From positions 1-64,000 of the forward strand of contig VWZF01002964.1 of NCBI GenBank assembly GCA_013396755.1: a stretch of 64,000 nucleotides of DNA, given 5' to 3'. The translations under genes and the position numbers were made by a program. The notes beneath the pieces are model-generated. The model saw only the letters and a program-made list of their open reading frames with translations. It was not told where the DNA came from and did no database searches. Numbering within the stretch: the stretch's first letter is position 1; each line of letters opens with the position of its first letter. Positions 1-12,384 of the stretch are shown one piece after another. Source of the stretch: Sclerurus mexicanus. Lineage: Eukaryota; Chordata; Aves; Passeriformes; Furnariidae.

Positions 1-282
1 AGGGGAGGTTTAGACTGGACATTGGTAAGAATTTCTTCACTGAAAGAGTGGTTAAGTATTGCAATGGGATTCCCCAGGAGGTTGGATCACCATCCCTAAA
101 AGTGTTCAAGAAACAACTGGATGTGCTACTTCTATGGTTTAGTTGGCATGGCAGTGTTTGGTCAAAGGTTGGACACAATGATCTTGGAGCTGGTTTAGTT
201 GGCATGGTGGTGTTTGGTTAAAAGTTGGATGCGATAATCTTGGAGTTCTTTTTCAACCTTAATGATATTATGATTCTATGAT
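1..282 (+). mobile_element. CR1 LINE fragment, 3' end (cut by window edge)
   Basis: The sequence reads as the last part of CR1 ORF2 (a 'gtttagactggacatt' stretch, then 'ttcttcactgaaagagtggtt') followed by the CR1 3' UTR, ending in 'tgattctatgat' at 282. That terminal unit is the established avian CR1 3' signature. The element runs off the left edge. A 56-bp piece of the 3' UTR occurs twice in tandem (136-191 and 192-247, diverged at several bases). No intact reading frame remains. Confidence 0.93.
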
Positions 283-2052
283 AATACTTCCCTTACATAC
301 TATAAACAGGGAAAAAAGGTTTACTAGATGTGTGACTATTGTTTGATAAAAGTGGGAACACTCTTTTCTAAACTTCATATGCCAAAACTTAACCCCCAGA
401 AACTGTTTTAAAAAAGGTGAATGGCAGTAAAGAAAACAGACATTTTCAGTAAAAGGAGTATGTATTTGACTCAGATGATATCAATATTGCACAAATGTTC
501 ATGTTGCACTGAAGCAAGTATGAGAATAACTCATTAACTTGAAAGGGACTAGAACTGTACCAAGGAACTCTTCTGCTAGTAACATGCAAAGGAAATTTCA
601 CATATGTTTTGGTTTGGGTCTTTTTTATTTTTTTTTAATTACTTTGCGTATTTTTAAGGTGATTAATAGACAGTTAAAATTAGAGAATTCAGGGCATTAA
701 ACCACAGAAATATGAATTCTTATAACTTTGTAATCAAGAGGGAACTGCAAACAGCTTCTAAGTTTATTTGGTTGCAGGTTTCTGTATTAAAATGTTTACT
801 TGCCATTTTTTAAAAAATGCTGACATTTAAATAAAAAATTTGAGTAAAGTTCTGACTCCTTTGTAGAAATTGGTCTCCAGCTGCAATGTGTCTAAAGTAC
901 TATAAAGAAATGGGTAATTTAAAATATACCAAGGATTTAAGAAAAAAACGAGTGCCAACATTCTGCAGTATTCATGAAGTATGTTTGGGACTGTCTTGTG
1001 GTTTGTAGCAAGCCTCTGAGTTATGATATTGTTACATCATGTGTTTTGTTTTCTTAGAAACATTTTTTGGAGCACCCAGCAAAAGTATGCAATTTTTTTT
1101 CAATCACACTCATAATATTTTTCACAAGATACAACTATATTACCCTATAATTGTGAAGTACCATTAAAATATGTACTCAACTATTTACATGGCTTATGAT
1201 TTCTCACAATTAAAAGGAAGTTACATGATTGATATTCTTTAACTCTTTGATTTTTTTTTTATTTACAAGCCTCAGATAACTAATATTCTAAGAAAAAGGG
1301 GTTTTTCACTTCATTTTGGTGTTCTCCTAACAGATTAAATAAATTAAGTATTAGATTTTCAGAAGCATTTCAGGTTGTACTAGCTCCACTCTCACTCATG
1401 TCAATGGTCTCTTCTAGGAGCAGTCAGCCAGATATGAGCTTTGACAATTTTCTGAAAGCTTCTCACCCTAAGTCACTTCCTTTCTATTGCTGTGGTAATT
1501 CCATGTGGTCTGAAACTAATTTGACTGCACCAGTGGTTTGGAATCTTCTTGAGAGTGCTCAAGAAATAGTTTCTAATTTCCTTTAAGTTAAATAGATTGC
1601 AGCCTTGAACAAGATTGTTTCATCTTGGGTTTCTTTGGTGAAGAGGTGTTTTTTTTGCTACCTCTCATGAGTTTCTTATCTTTTTTTGAACTGATCTTTG
1701 TTTGATTTGTGAAGTACATACAACTTTTCCTGTTTGACAGACAAAATAAGTAGTTCCTGAACAAGATATGACCAATAGATAACAGTACACTTCAGGCTTT
1801 CAGTCACCTCCTCTTACTGTTCTACAACTGCTTCTTTCTCTCTGTTCCATACAAAAATGAGTAATTTTCCTCCATTCCTCATTTCACAGTGAAAGGTCTT
1901 GCTAAGCTTTTGTGTAATCTGGTTGCACTTTATTCTGCATTTTCTGCTTACCATTCCTTTACTGCCTGTAGCTCATTATATCAAAATCAGTGACACCTTC
2001 ACTCAGCTTTCTTAGAGTGTCTTTTTCCACATAGAAGTAACTGTAATACCTT
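283..2052. other. Unannotated AT-rich non-coding stretch
   Basis: There is no recognisable gene or repeat. Short T runs occur near 626-638 and 1248-1260. The only ORF over 60 codons (1398-1586, +) has no recognisable domain and does not look coding. Confidence 0.6.
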
Positions 2053-3106
2053 GAGATCAAGTTGCTCGGAGCCCCATCCAACCTGGCTTTCAGTGCTTCC
2101 AGGGATAGCACATTCACAGCTTCTCTGGACAACCTGTTCTGGAGCCTCATGAACAACATCATATAAGATTTATTCCTTACATCCCATCTAAATCTACCAA
2201 CTATTAAATTCAAACTGTTGCCTTGTATCCCGTCACTACAGGCCTTGGTAAAAGGTTGCCCTCCATCTTTCTTATAAACAGTCTTTAAGTATAGAAGTGC
2301 TGCAACCAGGTCTCCCTGGAGCCTTTGTTAATCCAGGCTGAGCAACCCCACCTCTCTCAGCCTGTCTTAGCAGGAGAAGTGTTCCAGCCCTCTGATCATT
2401 TTTGTGGCCCTCTTCTGAACTGCTTCCAACAGGTTTGTGTCTGTTCCTGTACTTAGGACCCCAAAGCTGGACACAGGTAGGGTCTCATGAGAGCTGAGGA
2501 GAGTGACAGAATCCCATCCCTCAACTTCCTGGACAATCTGTTTTTGTTGCAGTCTGGGATGCAGTTGGCTTTCTGGGCTGCAAGTCCACATGGTAGGCTT
2601 ATGTGCAATTTTTCATCCACCAGCACCCTCAAGTCCTTCTCCACAGGGTTTCTCTCAATACTTTCTTCCTCCAGCTTGTATTGATACCAGGGGTTGGCCT
2701 TGAGCCAGGTGCAGGACCTTGCACTTTGCCCTGTTGAACTTCATGAGCTTCACACAGGCCCACTTCTTGTGTCTCTCTAGATCCCTCTGGATGACATCTC
2801 TTCTTTCTAGCAAATTAATTGCACCGCATAGCTTGGTGTCATCTGCAAACTTGCTGAAGATGTGCTCAATCCCACTGTCCATGTCATTGATGAAGATACA
2901 GTAATGGTTCCAGTTCAGAGGAATGCTTGATATCCCCTTGGCAAGACACAACTTATTAATGACTTCTGCTTGGATATTGATATGTTGAATGTTACTCTTT
3001 GGATGTTGTCATCTAGTCAATTCCTTATCCATCTGGCAGTCCTTCCATCAATCCCATATCTTTTCAACTGAGCAGCAAGAACGTTGTGGAGGGCCATACT
3101 AAAGGT
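2053..3106 (-). mobile_element. CR1 LINE fragment (RT plus 3' region)
   Basis: Read on the minus strand this is CR1: RT palm and thumb parts, the ORF2 C-terminus, then the start of the 3' region ending near 2053 at the 'gagccccatccaacctggc' block. The usual ATTCTATG tail is not seen, so the 3' end is truncated or mutated. The 5' end fades out near 3106, in the part matching the RT segment around 'LKRYGIDGRTARWIRN'. Frameshifts break the ORF into several short pieces. It is a dead copy, typical of 5'-truncated CR1 insertions. Confidence 0.92.
2655..2951 (-). pseudogene. CR1 ORF2 reverse transcriptase remnant with FADD box
   Basis: This open stretch of 98 codons lies inside the minus-strand CR1. 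It contains FINDMDSGIEHIFSKFADDTK. FADD (bases 2838-2849) is the catalytic aspartate pair of LINE reverse transcriptase (the Y/FXDD motif C). Flanking RT pieces are in other frames, so the protein is broken. The local frame is open by chance preservation; no function is expected. Confidence 0.85.
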
Positions 3107-4680
3107 AAGAATAAGTTGATTTGCTAAACTACCTTTGTGCTTTGCAAAATATTGACATGGGCAGGGGTGTCTTTTCAGTTGGCACAATTCACTGCAAGTC
3201 ACAAATAGCTTTTTTTCCTGGAGAGCTGTAATACAGAGTTTTTCATCATTGTCTCATCTCTTGCTCTTTAGCTTTCTTTTGATAAAGACTGAAAGATCAG
3301 TCCATGCAGAGCAATTGTGACAAGTTTCTTCAGAACTGGAAACACTAGGTAACTACTGTAGTTCAGTGGGCAGCCAGGTACAACAATTTAATTAGTAGTG
3401 ATACCAAAGGAGGAAGCTGCATAGAAAAAAAAATGAGATCAACAGAAGTTGAACTTTACTGAGAAATCTTAATTCATGATTATTAATTCGTTGTGTAAGT
3501 TTATACCAAAAAATTCATAATGTCTCAATTTCCTGCCTTTATTACACAACTAACACCTTCTTACAGATTACACAGCAAATTTCTTGTGCATTAAAATTGG
3601 AGTGCTTTTGAAATCCGCATCCAAACAGAAAAGAAATAGTGCTTGGTGATTGCAATTATTAGAGGTATTAGATGATACAAGAATTAAGTATCAAAATTGT
3701 GATTCCTAAGTACTACTTATCAGTTGTTATCCAACACTAACTTACACTATTCAGATTTATGTTTTCATGTGGAATATATTTGTTGTGTTTGTAAAATAAA
3801 GAACTTCATAAGTGTAACAGTGCATGACTTAGAATTTCTATTTGAAAGATCAAAATACATAATGTACTTTAAATCACTTAATGGTCAACAATCTGAACAA
3901 GTAGATTGTATAGGAAAACAATTTAATTAAACTGCCATTCAATCAGCAATATATAAGTAATGAAATCGTAGTTATGGTTTAAAAAAGGAAAGACTTTTCA
4001 GAATAAGAATAAACAGTAGTTTGCTGACTCAGCTCAAATCAGTTCATTCTCAGTGGCATCTAAGATTTAGAGTGTCTGTAGAATAAAAATTATTTAGGAG
4101 AAAAATCTGGCAGAATATTTTTTCTTATAATAGTGTATATTTGGAAAATAAAAATAATATAAATAAAAATATTTTAAAATATAAATAATATATCTGTAAA
4201 ATGGCTTCTAGATGTAAGCACATCTTTAAGAATCAACACATTCAGAACAGATAGCTATGCTGTGTAGTCAGGTTAGTATTTCTGATAAAGTTGTGCCACT
4301 TTTCAGTTTCTTAACAGGCTGCTACATCAGTGTAGGTATTAAAGTTATGTATCCATATTAATCCAACAATTTCCTACATCTGTATTCATATATAATTATA
4401 CGTAAACCTCAAAAGATTCAGCATTTTGCTTAGAATCAGATGTCTGCTGAGATTAAGTGTTCAGTCAAAGCTTATCCAAATCTTCCTGGTCTGAAAATCT
4501 GAGGATAAGGCTTTTTTATAATATTTCTTGTACATCTTCCATTTATTTAATCTGACAGAACAGCCAAGAGAAAATTAGTACCTTTGAATCACAACAAACT
4601 TGAGCATTCTCTCTCTTACCTAAACTCTTTTTTTTTCTCTGGTTGAATAATGTAAAATTGGCATTTAGTTTGAATGCCAG
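3107..4680. other. Unannotated AT-rich non-coding stretch
   Basis: There is no gene or clear repeat. A very A/T-rich patch (4140-4200) consists of short aaata/taaat words. The 68-codon plus ORF at 3724 has no domain. Confidence 0.55.
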
Positions 4681-4881
4681 TGTCCGAGTTTCAGCTAGGG
4701 TAGAGTTACTTTCTTCTCAGAAACTGTTACAGTGCTGTGTTTTGGTATAGTGACATTTTGGTCTTTTGCAAAGTTGTGTTTACCCTAAGTCGTGGACTTT
4801 ATTTTTCATTTTCTTGTCTCATGCAAAAGAAATAGAGAGGGAGCATAGCAGGGAGGATATTCCACAGACTGTCATGCCCGT

Positions 4882-4889
4882 TATATAAA
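4882..4889 (+). promoter_or_regulatory. TATA box of the solo LTR
   Basis: The bases are 'tatataaa' within 'cgttatataaac', about 200 bp into the LTR, in the usual U3 position for this family. Whether it is still active is unknown. Confidence 0.6.
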
Positions 4890-5016
4890 CTTGGGGAAGT
4901 TACCTGTGAGGGGGGACAACCTGGGTTTGGGAATGGAACTTTTTTATTATCATTATCATTATTGTTATCATAATTATAATTTACCATTATTTCTGTATTT
5001 TACTTTATTTTCAATA

Positions 5017-5022
5017 ATTAAA
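5017..5022 (+). terminator. ATTAAA polyadenylation signal of the solo LTR
   Basis: ATTAAA lies in 'caataattaaactg', downstream of the TATA box and the ATT-rich patch, where this LTR family carries its poly(A) signal. Confidence 0.5.
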
Positions 5023-5152
5023 CTGTTCTTATCTCAACCTACAAGTTTTACTTTGATTCTCCTCCCCATTTCACCAGGGTTTGGGGGAGAGAGAAGGGTT
5101 GAGCAACCAGCTGTCCGGTGCTTAATTTCCAGCTAGGCTTAAAACCATGACA

Positions 5153-7899
5153 TTTCTCACATTTAAGTAGCTTTTTTAGGAATATTGAGTAAACAGACAT
5201 TTAACTTTTTATTTACTCAATATTTCACTCAAGATTTTAAATTTTGGTTGTATGTTCATTTTGTCCATGGCTCTTTTATGTTTCCTGTTTGGGAATGCTC
5301 ATGGAACAGATTTCCATTTACACAAGGATTTTGAAGACAATTGTTCTTTGTAGAAGTACACCTGTAAAAAAACGTGTTAACATACAAAGTATAAATATTG
5401 CGTAAAGCAAAGCTTCAGTCATACATCAGAAACATCTAATAGCAGTCACCATCATGAAGTCATCTCTTTGATTCATAGTGGACCATGGGGTGAGACAGGG
5501 CTGCACAGCAGAGGTTTAGAGGTGGGGGAACCCTCACTGGGAATGTGCTCACAAGTATCATCAGGACGACCCTAAGCATCTTGCAGCTCACAATAAATCT
5601 ATTGCTATGTTAGCTTTGGTGAGCTACCATGCACCTGTGGCTTTGAAGTGCAAGGGTGCAGATTTCTGGATGTGGCACAACCAACTCATTGCTGACATAT
5701 TGTCAGCTCATCATCTGTTATAGTTTCAACAATCTGTTGGAATTCCTTCCTAAAAGCTTGGAGGCAACGCCTTCGTCTGTAAAAATGGTTAACAGACGGC
5801 GAAAGGAAGATTCATTATTCCTACCNTGTATTGTGGTTAAGAACTGTTATTTTTCTCCATATATATATTTTTTTTTCCTAATTAAAGTTCTGTTTTCTAA
5901 ATTTAAAAGGAGAGAGATTATTTCTTGGTCAACATAGATATTTTAGTTCTCCCCTTGAACTGAGACATCATCTTATCACTAGTATTGTTTTCAATCACTG
6001 AGATTGTTTTAAAACCCAGATTCATATATAATGCTAAAAATATCTTTTATTGGCTTAAAAGTATTAGAAGTTGCTAGCCTTCTAGGTTTATGGATAAAAG
6101 TACAAAGAGCTAATGTTAGAAGTTACAAGTCAAAAAATAAGGAGAGTTGCCCCATTAGTTATTTATAAACTGAAGTAATTTTAAGTAGAATTTATTTTTG
6201 GGTGTCCTAGGAGAGGAATAAGCAATATAAAATAAGCCCATATTGAATTCATCACAATTCTGGATTCATTACCAAGCATAATGCTTGATGTCTTCTTTTC
6301 TACGTTCATGAATTTCTGGGTTTTTCAAGGCAATTTAAACTGGTATAGATTGAACAGGAAATGAGTGCCAGTCTCATCCTTTGAGCAAGGATAACAAATT
6401 ATCTACTATCAACATTTTGCACACCATGACACATTTTTAGAATTTCTTTCATGCTTGTTGCATTTATTCACCATGACTTACGGCATCTGTTGCATATACC
6501 AAATTTCACATTTATGTGTCCACAGTCCATTACTGCCAGTCTTTGAACACCCTCTCTACTTTAAAAGAAGACTGATAAAAGTGCCTGCAAGCAATTAGCA
6601 GGACTTTCTCTTCGTAGTGTCAGCAACATCAATTTTCTCATTGCTTTCAGAAAAACTGACTTTGATGCAAACTGAACAGGAACTGTGACTGCTCAGCCTT
6701 GCACTAAATGGACCTTAGAAGTATTATTATTTTAACCTTGGTATATGCATCAAAGTCCCTGTGCAAGGCAACTGTGAATACAGTACTAGATTTAAATAAG
6801 TGTAATACTTCTCACCATCAATTAATCACTTTGGAGTTCCTTGCATTTCTGTCTACTGAACGTGTTTCAGTAATAGCTAAAATTATAAATTCAGGCCTCC
6901 CACCTTTTTATTTTGGAATATGTCAGACATACTGTAGGTCCCCTTGAGCTTGAAACTCTGGTGTAATCATCTCACACAAACTACTCAGAGTCATTTGTAG
7001 TGTTCAGGAAAAACAAGCATATTGTGTATTGATGCAGTATGTTTAAAAAACTATACTTAAAAAAAAGAAAAACCAAACCACACCCAAGCCTACAAAAGGT
7101 GTTTGTTGGACAAGTAGAGCAATGTAGAATTTGATTTCATAAAAATGACACACCAGTGCTTTTAGGAGGCCAGATTACATGACTTCAAAACTATCAACCC
7201 TGTAATACCACATTTTCTGAACATTTGTACAATTCCAAGCAGAATATCTATGTAATCAAACATCTCAAACATGGTATCCAAATCAATAAGCTGGACATTA
7301 AGGATAGGCTTGAGCCTCTTTAACCCATCTATTACTGATATTTCACTTTGGCAATGCTTGGAACCAAACCCTGCAAAATTTTGTCTTCATGCCTAAAATA
7401 TAAACATGAATTCATCTCAAAACTGACAATGCTTTTTCCTAGTATTTTCTGTGTAGTTTATCATGCCTTTACAAGATATGAGAAAAGGCAAATGCACAGC
7501 TGTGAAGGAAAGAAAATATGACCTCTGAACTCCACATGGGTACAGTGGCATATAAGGTATGGTCTTCAGATAGCTCAGCAGTTTAACATACTAGTGGTAC
7601 CCACTTGCAGCAATATTTCATTTTAATTTTCATTTATTGTTTCAGAAACAGGAAAAGCAAAAAAAAAAAACCTGTTAAAAAATCTACTAAAAATATCAAG
7701 CACCTTAGCAAATATGAAGTCATGTGACTTAAGTTAGGTACTCTTGACTTACAGAAAATAAGTGTTTAAATTACCCACAAGAGGAAGAAAAGAATAAAGG
7801 AAGAGAGATTAGGAAAAGAAACAATAAAGAGAGAACAAGAGGGGAGCAAGAATGCAGTTACCACTCAGAGTCACACGTTGAGGACTTCAAGGAGAACAG
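5153..7899. other. Unannotated AT-rich stretch with one single-N join
   Basis: No gene or clear repeat is visible. An N at 5825 marks an assembly join or uncalled base; I see no duplicated sequence around it. An A-rich and A/C-rich patch sits at 7059-7087. ORFs at 5656 (spanning the N) and 6708 have no recognisable domain. Confidence 0.5.
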
Positions 7900-8230
7900 A
7901 CCAGGGCCCACAGTGAAGACCTCATGCTGCCTCTTTACCTGCCCCGGTCACTGTGGCCACTCCTTCCAGGCAAGACCTTTGGTTCACTGACCACTCCTTG
8001 TCCCCTCACCCTAAGTGAGGGGTGCCACAGACAATGAGAGGCTTCAGGGGGTGTGGGCAGGTTGCTAGGCAGTCCTCTGACTGCCAGCCCAGCCAGGTGG
8101 CTCCATGGCCTTGTGGCTCCAAGCCTTCCAGCTCTGCCTGGTGCCCTTGGCCAACCGCGCCATGGGCTGCAGGCACAGCCCAACAAGTCCCCTGTACACA
8201 CACACTCAGACAAGGTGCTTCTGACCCAGT
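7900..8230. other. GC-rich patch of unknown origin
   Basis: About 330 bp, markedly richer in G and C than the surrounding AT-rich DNA. Overlapping ORFs are open on both strands (100 codons on plus, 122 on minus), as expected when GC-rich DNA has few stop codons. No domain, splice-site pair or known LTR structure was recognised. A purine-rich lead-in (aga/gaa words) lies at 7780-7850. It could be a decayed ERV piece, an old CpG island or a non-coding RNA exon; the sequence alone does not decide. Confidence 0.4.
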
Positions 8231-8783
8231 AATGACTGCTCAGGTGCATAACATGCCCCTGTTTCCCTCTATTCACTGCAGAGTAATAAAGTATACATAT
8301 CATTTTGCCTCTACAGTTTTGTAAGTCAAGTCACAAGCCAAATTCTCTCAGATGTGCATATTTCTGCTGTTGCTTTATAATTTCAGGGGATCTCAGTTTC
8401 CTTTTCTACACAGCAAATATTTATGTGAGCAAAACCATGCTCTCTTATTTTTGTTATAGAACTGACAATGTTCATCCTCTTTTTTCCCTTGCTTTTCTCC
8501 TTTACCTGTTACAAATAGACAAGGCTCTCTTTTAACAATTCTTGAATCTTTCTGACACATAAAATCTGTGATGAGGTAGGGTGAATGATTCCAGTGAATT
8601 TCATAGATCTCATCTTTCCTTGTATAAGAAATGAACTGTAATCCAAACATAGAAAGTCATGTTTCTTTAAGAGGATTTTATCAAATAGTGCTTCTTCACA
8701 TGAAGTGCATAAACATAAAATATGAATTTTCAGTCACAAGGATCTTTTTTATTTATTGGTCTTTTATTGGTGACACACTTACT
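8231..8783. other. Unannotated non-coding stretch
   Basis: Nothing recognisable. Short ORFs on both strands overlap each other and have no domains. Confidence 0.5.
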
Positions 8784-10002
8784 AGAGTCGCAGAATGGAT
8801 AAGGTTTGAAGGAATCCAACCTCCCTGCTCCACCAGGGTCTTCCTAGAGCACATTGCACAGGATTGCATGCAGGCAGTTCTCGAGTATCTCCAGTGAGGG
8901 AGACTCCACAACTTTTCAGGCCAATCTGTTCCAATACACAGTCACCTGAACAGAAAAGTAGTTCTTCCTCCTATTCAGCTGGAACTTCCTGTGCATCAGT
9001 TTCTGCCCACTGCCTCTTGTCCTTTTGCCTGGCACCACCAAGAACAGCCTGGCTCCACCCCCTTGGCAACCTTCGTTCAGATACTTACAGGTATTGATGA
9101 GGTCCCTGCTCAGTTGTCTCTGCTTGAGGCTGGCAAGGTCCAGCTCCCTCAGCCTTTCCTCATAAGAGAGTTTCTTCAGTCCTTCAGTCCCTTAATCATC
9201 TTTGTCACTCTCTGCTGGACTCTCTCAAGATGGTCCATGTCTCTATTTTCCAGATGAGCCCAGAACTGGACACAGCACTCCAGATGTGGCCTCGCCAGGG
9301 CTGAGTAGAGGGACGGGATCACCTTTCTTGATCTGCTGGCAACGTTCTTCCTAATGCACCCCAGGATCCCATTGGCCTTTTTGGCCACAAGAACACACTG
9401 CTGGCTCCTGGACCACTTGTTGTCCACCAGGAGCACCAGATGCTTCTCTGCAGCGCTGATTTCCAGCAGGTACAGCCTTTACTGGTGCCTGGGATTATTC
9501 CTCCCCAGATGCAGGACTTGGCATTTGCTCTTGCTGAATTGCAAACATTTCCCCCCTGCCCATCTCTCCAACCTGCTGAGATCCTGAAGGGCTGCACAGC
9601 CCTCTGGGGTATTGGCCACTCCTTCCAGCTTTGTGTCATCAGTGACCTTGCTGAGGAGGCATCTGCCTCTTCATCCAAGTCACTGATTAGTGAAACAATA
9701 TTGGGCCCAGTACTGAACCTTGGGGGATGCAACTAGTGACAGGTCTCTTGAGGGACACAACTAACTAGTCTCTAACTAGACCCTGTGCCACTGATTATGA
9801 CCCTCAGGGATCTGCCATTCAGCCAGTCCTCAACTCATCTCTCTGTACACTCATCCAGGCCATACTTCCTAACTTTGCCTATGAGGATGATATGAGAGAC
9901 AGTTTCAAAAGTTTTGCTAAAGTGTAGGTAGACAATATCCACTGCTTTCCTCTCATCTATCCAGGTAGTTGTGTCATCATACAAGGCAAACAGGTTGGTG
10001 AC
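8784..10002 (-). mobile_element. CR1 LINE fragment (RT, ORF2 C-terminus, 3' end)
   Basis: On the minus strand the 3' end lies at 8784, where 'tagagtcgcagaatgg' is the reverse of the CR1 tail. The 3' UTR and ORF2 C-terminus follow, then RT up to about 10002 (DERKAVDIVYLHFSKTFETVSH, equivalent to the LINE RT 'DFSKAFDTVSH' region). The subfamily looks different from the CR1 at 2053-3106, because the 3' UTR wording differs. Several frameshifts are present; it is 5' truncated and inactive. Confidence 0.93.
9176..9436 (-). pseudogene. CR1 ORF2 C-terminal remnant
   Basis: 86 open codons contain LYSALARPHLECCVQFWAH and LERVQQRVTKMIKGL, the conserved C-terminal block that follows RT in CR1 ORF2. Upstream RT sequence is in another frame, so this is a broken copy. 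Confidence 0.85.
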
Positions 10003-12384
10003 ATATACAGTGATATAAAGTCTGATGGAAGGTACCAAGTAGCCAATGTCAATTTTATAGTCAATGAAACCAAATGACACTAAACAAAATTTTCCTACGC
10101 TTCAATTTTGCATTTGAGTTGTTATGCACTTTTCTCCCCATTTGTTTTTTAAATCAAATATTCACGTTTGAAGTAGGTCTGTGGTGCAGGCACACAAAAA
10201 GAAATAGATTAAAAGCATTATTCAAAATGATATTTTAAGTGAGCCCTAAAGTTCTTGATATATTTAGTAGTTATTTTTTTAACAGTTTTCTGTGAGCTTC
10301 TTGTCTTACTGCTAACAGCTTTTCAGCAGTGATCAGTACATTTAGGAATAATGCTGCATCCCTCTAGTCTTAAATATACCGTGAAAAAATTAATCTGTGT
10401 ATGTTTCTGTCTTTAGTACCCCCCCCTCCCCCCCCCAAAAAAAAAAAGTTTAGATTGTGAGATAGTAGCAGAACAACTCAGAAAGTGATATACAATAACC
10501 CCCAGCCACAGAGGAGGAAATGAAGGTGTGAAACTTTGGACAAACTTTCTTGCAGGTGGAAATACATGTGTGACACTAACACACGTGACTCATGTTAACA
10601 AGTTTTTGATATTTTATTTCAGTATTTGAGTTATAGGAGCATCATATAAATAGTATCCCTGGAAAAACAGAGATGAACTTCATATTATCCTGTATAGCTC
10701 AAGTATATTTCCCTTAACTCTNGCATATATTGTAGAAATTGTGATGTCAAGAAAAACAGTGTAATTCTTGTAAAACTTTTTATACTTTCACTCCAACTTC
10801 CTTTGGTTATTTAAAATTGACTGTATTCCAAGGCATACCATCATCTCTATGACTGTTCAAAGGAATAACTTTTCAAATTACAGCTACTAGTAGACATGAA
10901 CTTATTAAAATTGGAGAATAGTAGCCAGAAAAAAATCAGGATAAAAAAAGAAGCAGTATTATCGGTATACAGAACATGAATAGGTAAGGAAAAAGAAGTA
11001 ATCCCAACATCAGAAGTGGACAGAAAGCAAGGGAGAAGGGAAAGGAAATCACTGGGGCCTATCATGTTCTTGATTATTTTCCTTCCAGTTATTTTTAAAG
11101 TAACCCAAGTTCTGGCAAACATATGAAAACATTTGAAGTAGAAAAATGCTGAAAACTGCCATAGATTTAGTGATTCCAGTTCTCATACAATTCCTTTACT
11201 CACTGCGCTGAGAATAGTATCAGAAAAATACAAGCATAATCAAAGCACACTTCTGCCCACTAGCTGGAACTTTTAGCTCTTTGATCCACTTCCTTGTATG
11301 AGCTATAACAGGAGAAAGAGTGAGACTTTTCCACTCACTTTGAAGAAAACATACTTTTATGGAGTTCAGGGACCTCACAATGTTTCTCTTTGAAAACTGG
11401 GAACCCTAGACCACAATCAGATATAAAACTCACTCAGTGTGTACAGAAATCTTCCCCTCTGTTCTCAGATTTTTAAATCTTTTCTTTTACCTTTGCCTAT
11501 TCAATATGGAACATTTATGCTTCCATCACTCTAGTGGCAGGATATAAATGTGAGTCACAAGTAGTTCTATACTTTGAATAAAAGTTAAGCATAATCGATT
11601 GCTTTTTAGAAATGACTAATGTGTAGAACAGATGCTATTTCTCCTTGAAGTTAGAGCGTGAATCCAGATTATTTAAGTGTTCATTCTCAATTGTTCATAT
11701 GGTAAGTGGAAAATGTTAAGATAAGTTGTGTGACAATGGAGTACTTCCGAAATATTCAAAACACTATTATCTAATCAGTAGATAAAAATTTGGAAAAGAT
11801 TTGGTTCAGAATGTATGCCAAAGACAAATGTGATAATTTTCATATGGATGACAATTTTTAAAGACATTACAGGAGAAACATACAATATCCATATTTACCT
11901 CAACAGAAAATTTAGACAAAAAATTCCGACAGAACCCTTTATCAGAATACTTTTAAGGAGTGGATTGCCACAGATACTGTATCAAGATTCTATTTTAAGG
12001 TAAAACATAAGAACAAATAACTTACTTGTCTCAGAAATGTCTTAACATTATGAATTTGGAATTACCATTTTTATTTTGCAATTATCTATTTTTTAAATGT
12101 TAAATGCATGAAATACAAGAACTTAATATCAAAATGCAGTATTTTCAACAACTTGAAACAAGGTGAAGTTGTTTTTTTGGGTTTTTTGAATTTCAAGGTT
12201 TGGAGGGAACACTCTTCCCTAGCTAGGAAACTTCAAATGTCTTGTTTTCATAAGAACACCAGGTTTTTAAATGTAAAAATTGTTTACTAATCCTACTACC
12301 CATCAGGTAAATATGAGGGATATGATAAATTGTTGCAGCTGTTTGTTTGCTATTTTCTGTTTTGAGTTGAGCATATATGTTTTA
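10003..12384. other. Unannotated AT-rich stretch with one single-N join
   Basis: No gene or clear repeat is visible. A C-run followed by an A-run lies at 10419-10447, and an N at 10722 marks a join or uncalled base without visible duplication around it. The minus ORF at 10847-11122 (91 codons) has no recognisable domain. Confidence 0.5.
10419..10447. repeat. Low-complexity C-tract then A-tract
   Basis: A run of C broken once by T (10419-10436) is followed directly by 11 A. It is likely prone to slippage and sequencing error. Confidence 0.8.

Larger units (their letters stand above)
4681..5152 (+). mobile_element. Solo LTR of an avian ERVL-type endogenous retrovirus
   Basis: The element begins TGTCC and ends TGACA, giving TGTC/GACA inverted termini. 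Internally, in order, it has the 'gtttcagctagggtagagtta' opening, a promoter TATA, an (ATT/ATC)n-rich patch, 'attaaactgttcttatctcaacc', a G-rich stretch, and the closing 'gcttaaaaccatgaca'. This order matches an LTR family that I know to be widespread in birds and assigned to ERVL. No gag, pol or env lies on either side, so it is a solo LTR. I see no matching 5-bp target-site duplication ('gccag' against 'tttct'), consistent with age. The exact subfamily is not determined. Confidence 0.85.

Noticed and set aside
4891..5136. 81-codon plus ORF
   Set aside because: Lies wholly inside the solo LTR, over its ATT-rich patch and poly(A) signal.
5825..5825. Possible false duplication at the N
   Set aside because: Sequence on the two sides shows no repeat, unlike the joins at 15363, 54920 and 55226. 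The same holds for the N at 10722.
7935..8324. 100-codon plus and 122-codon minus ORFs
   Set aside because: Both strands are open because the patch is GC-rich; no recognised domain or splice structure. Kept only as a composition anomaly.
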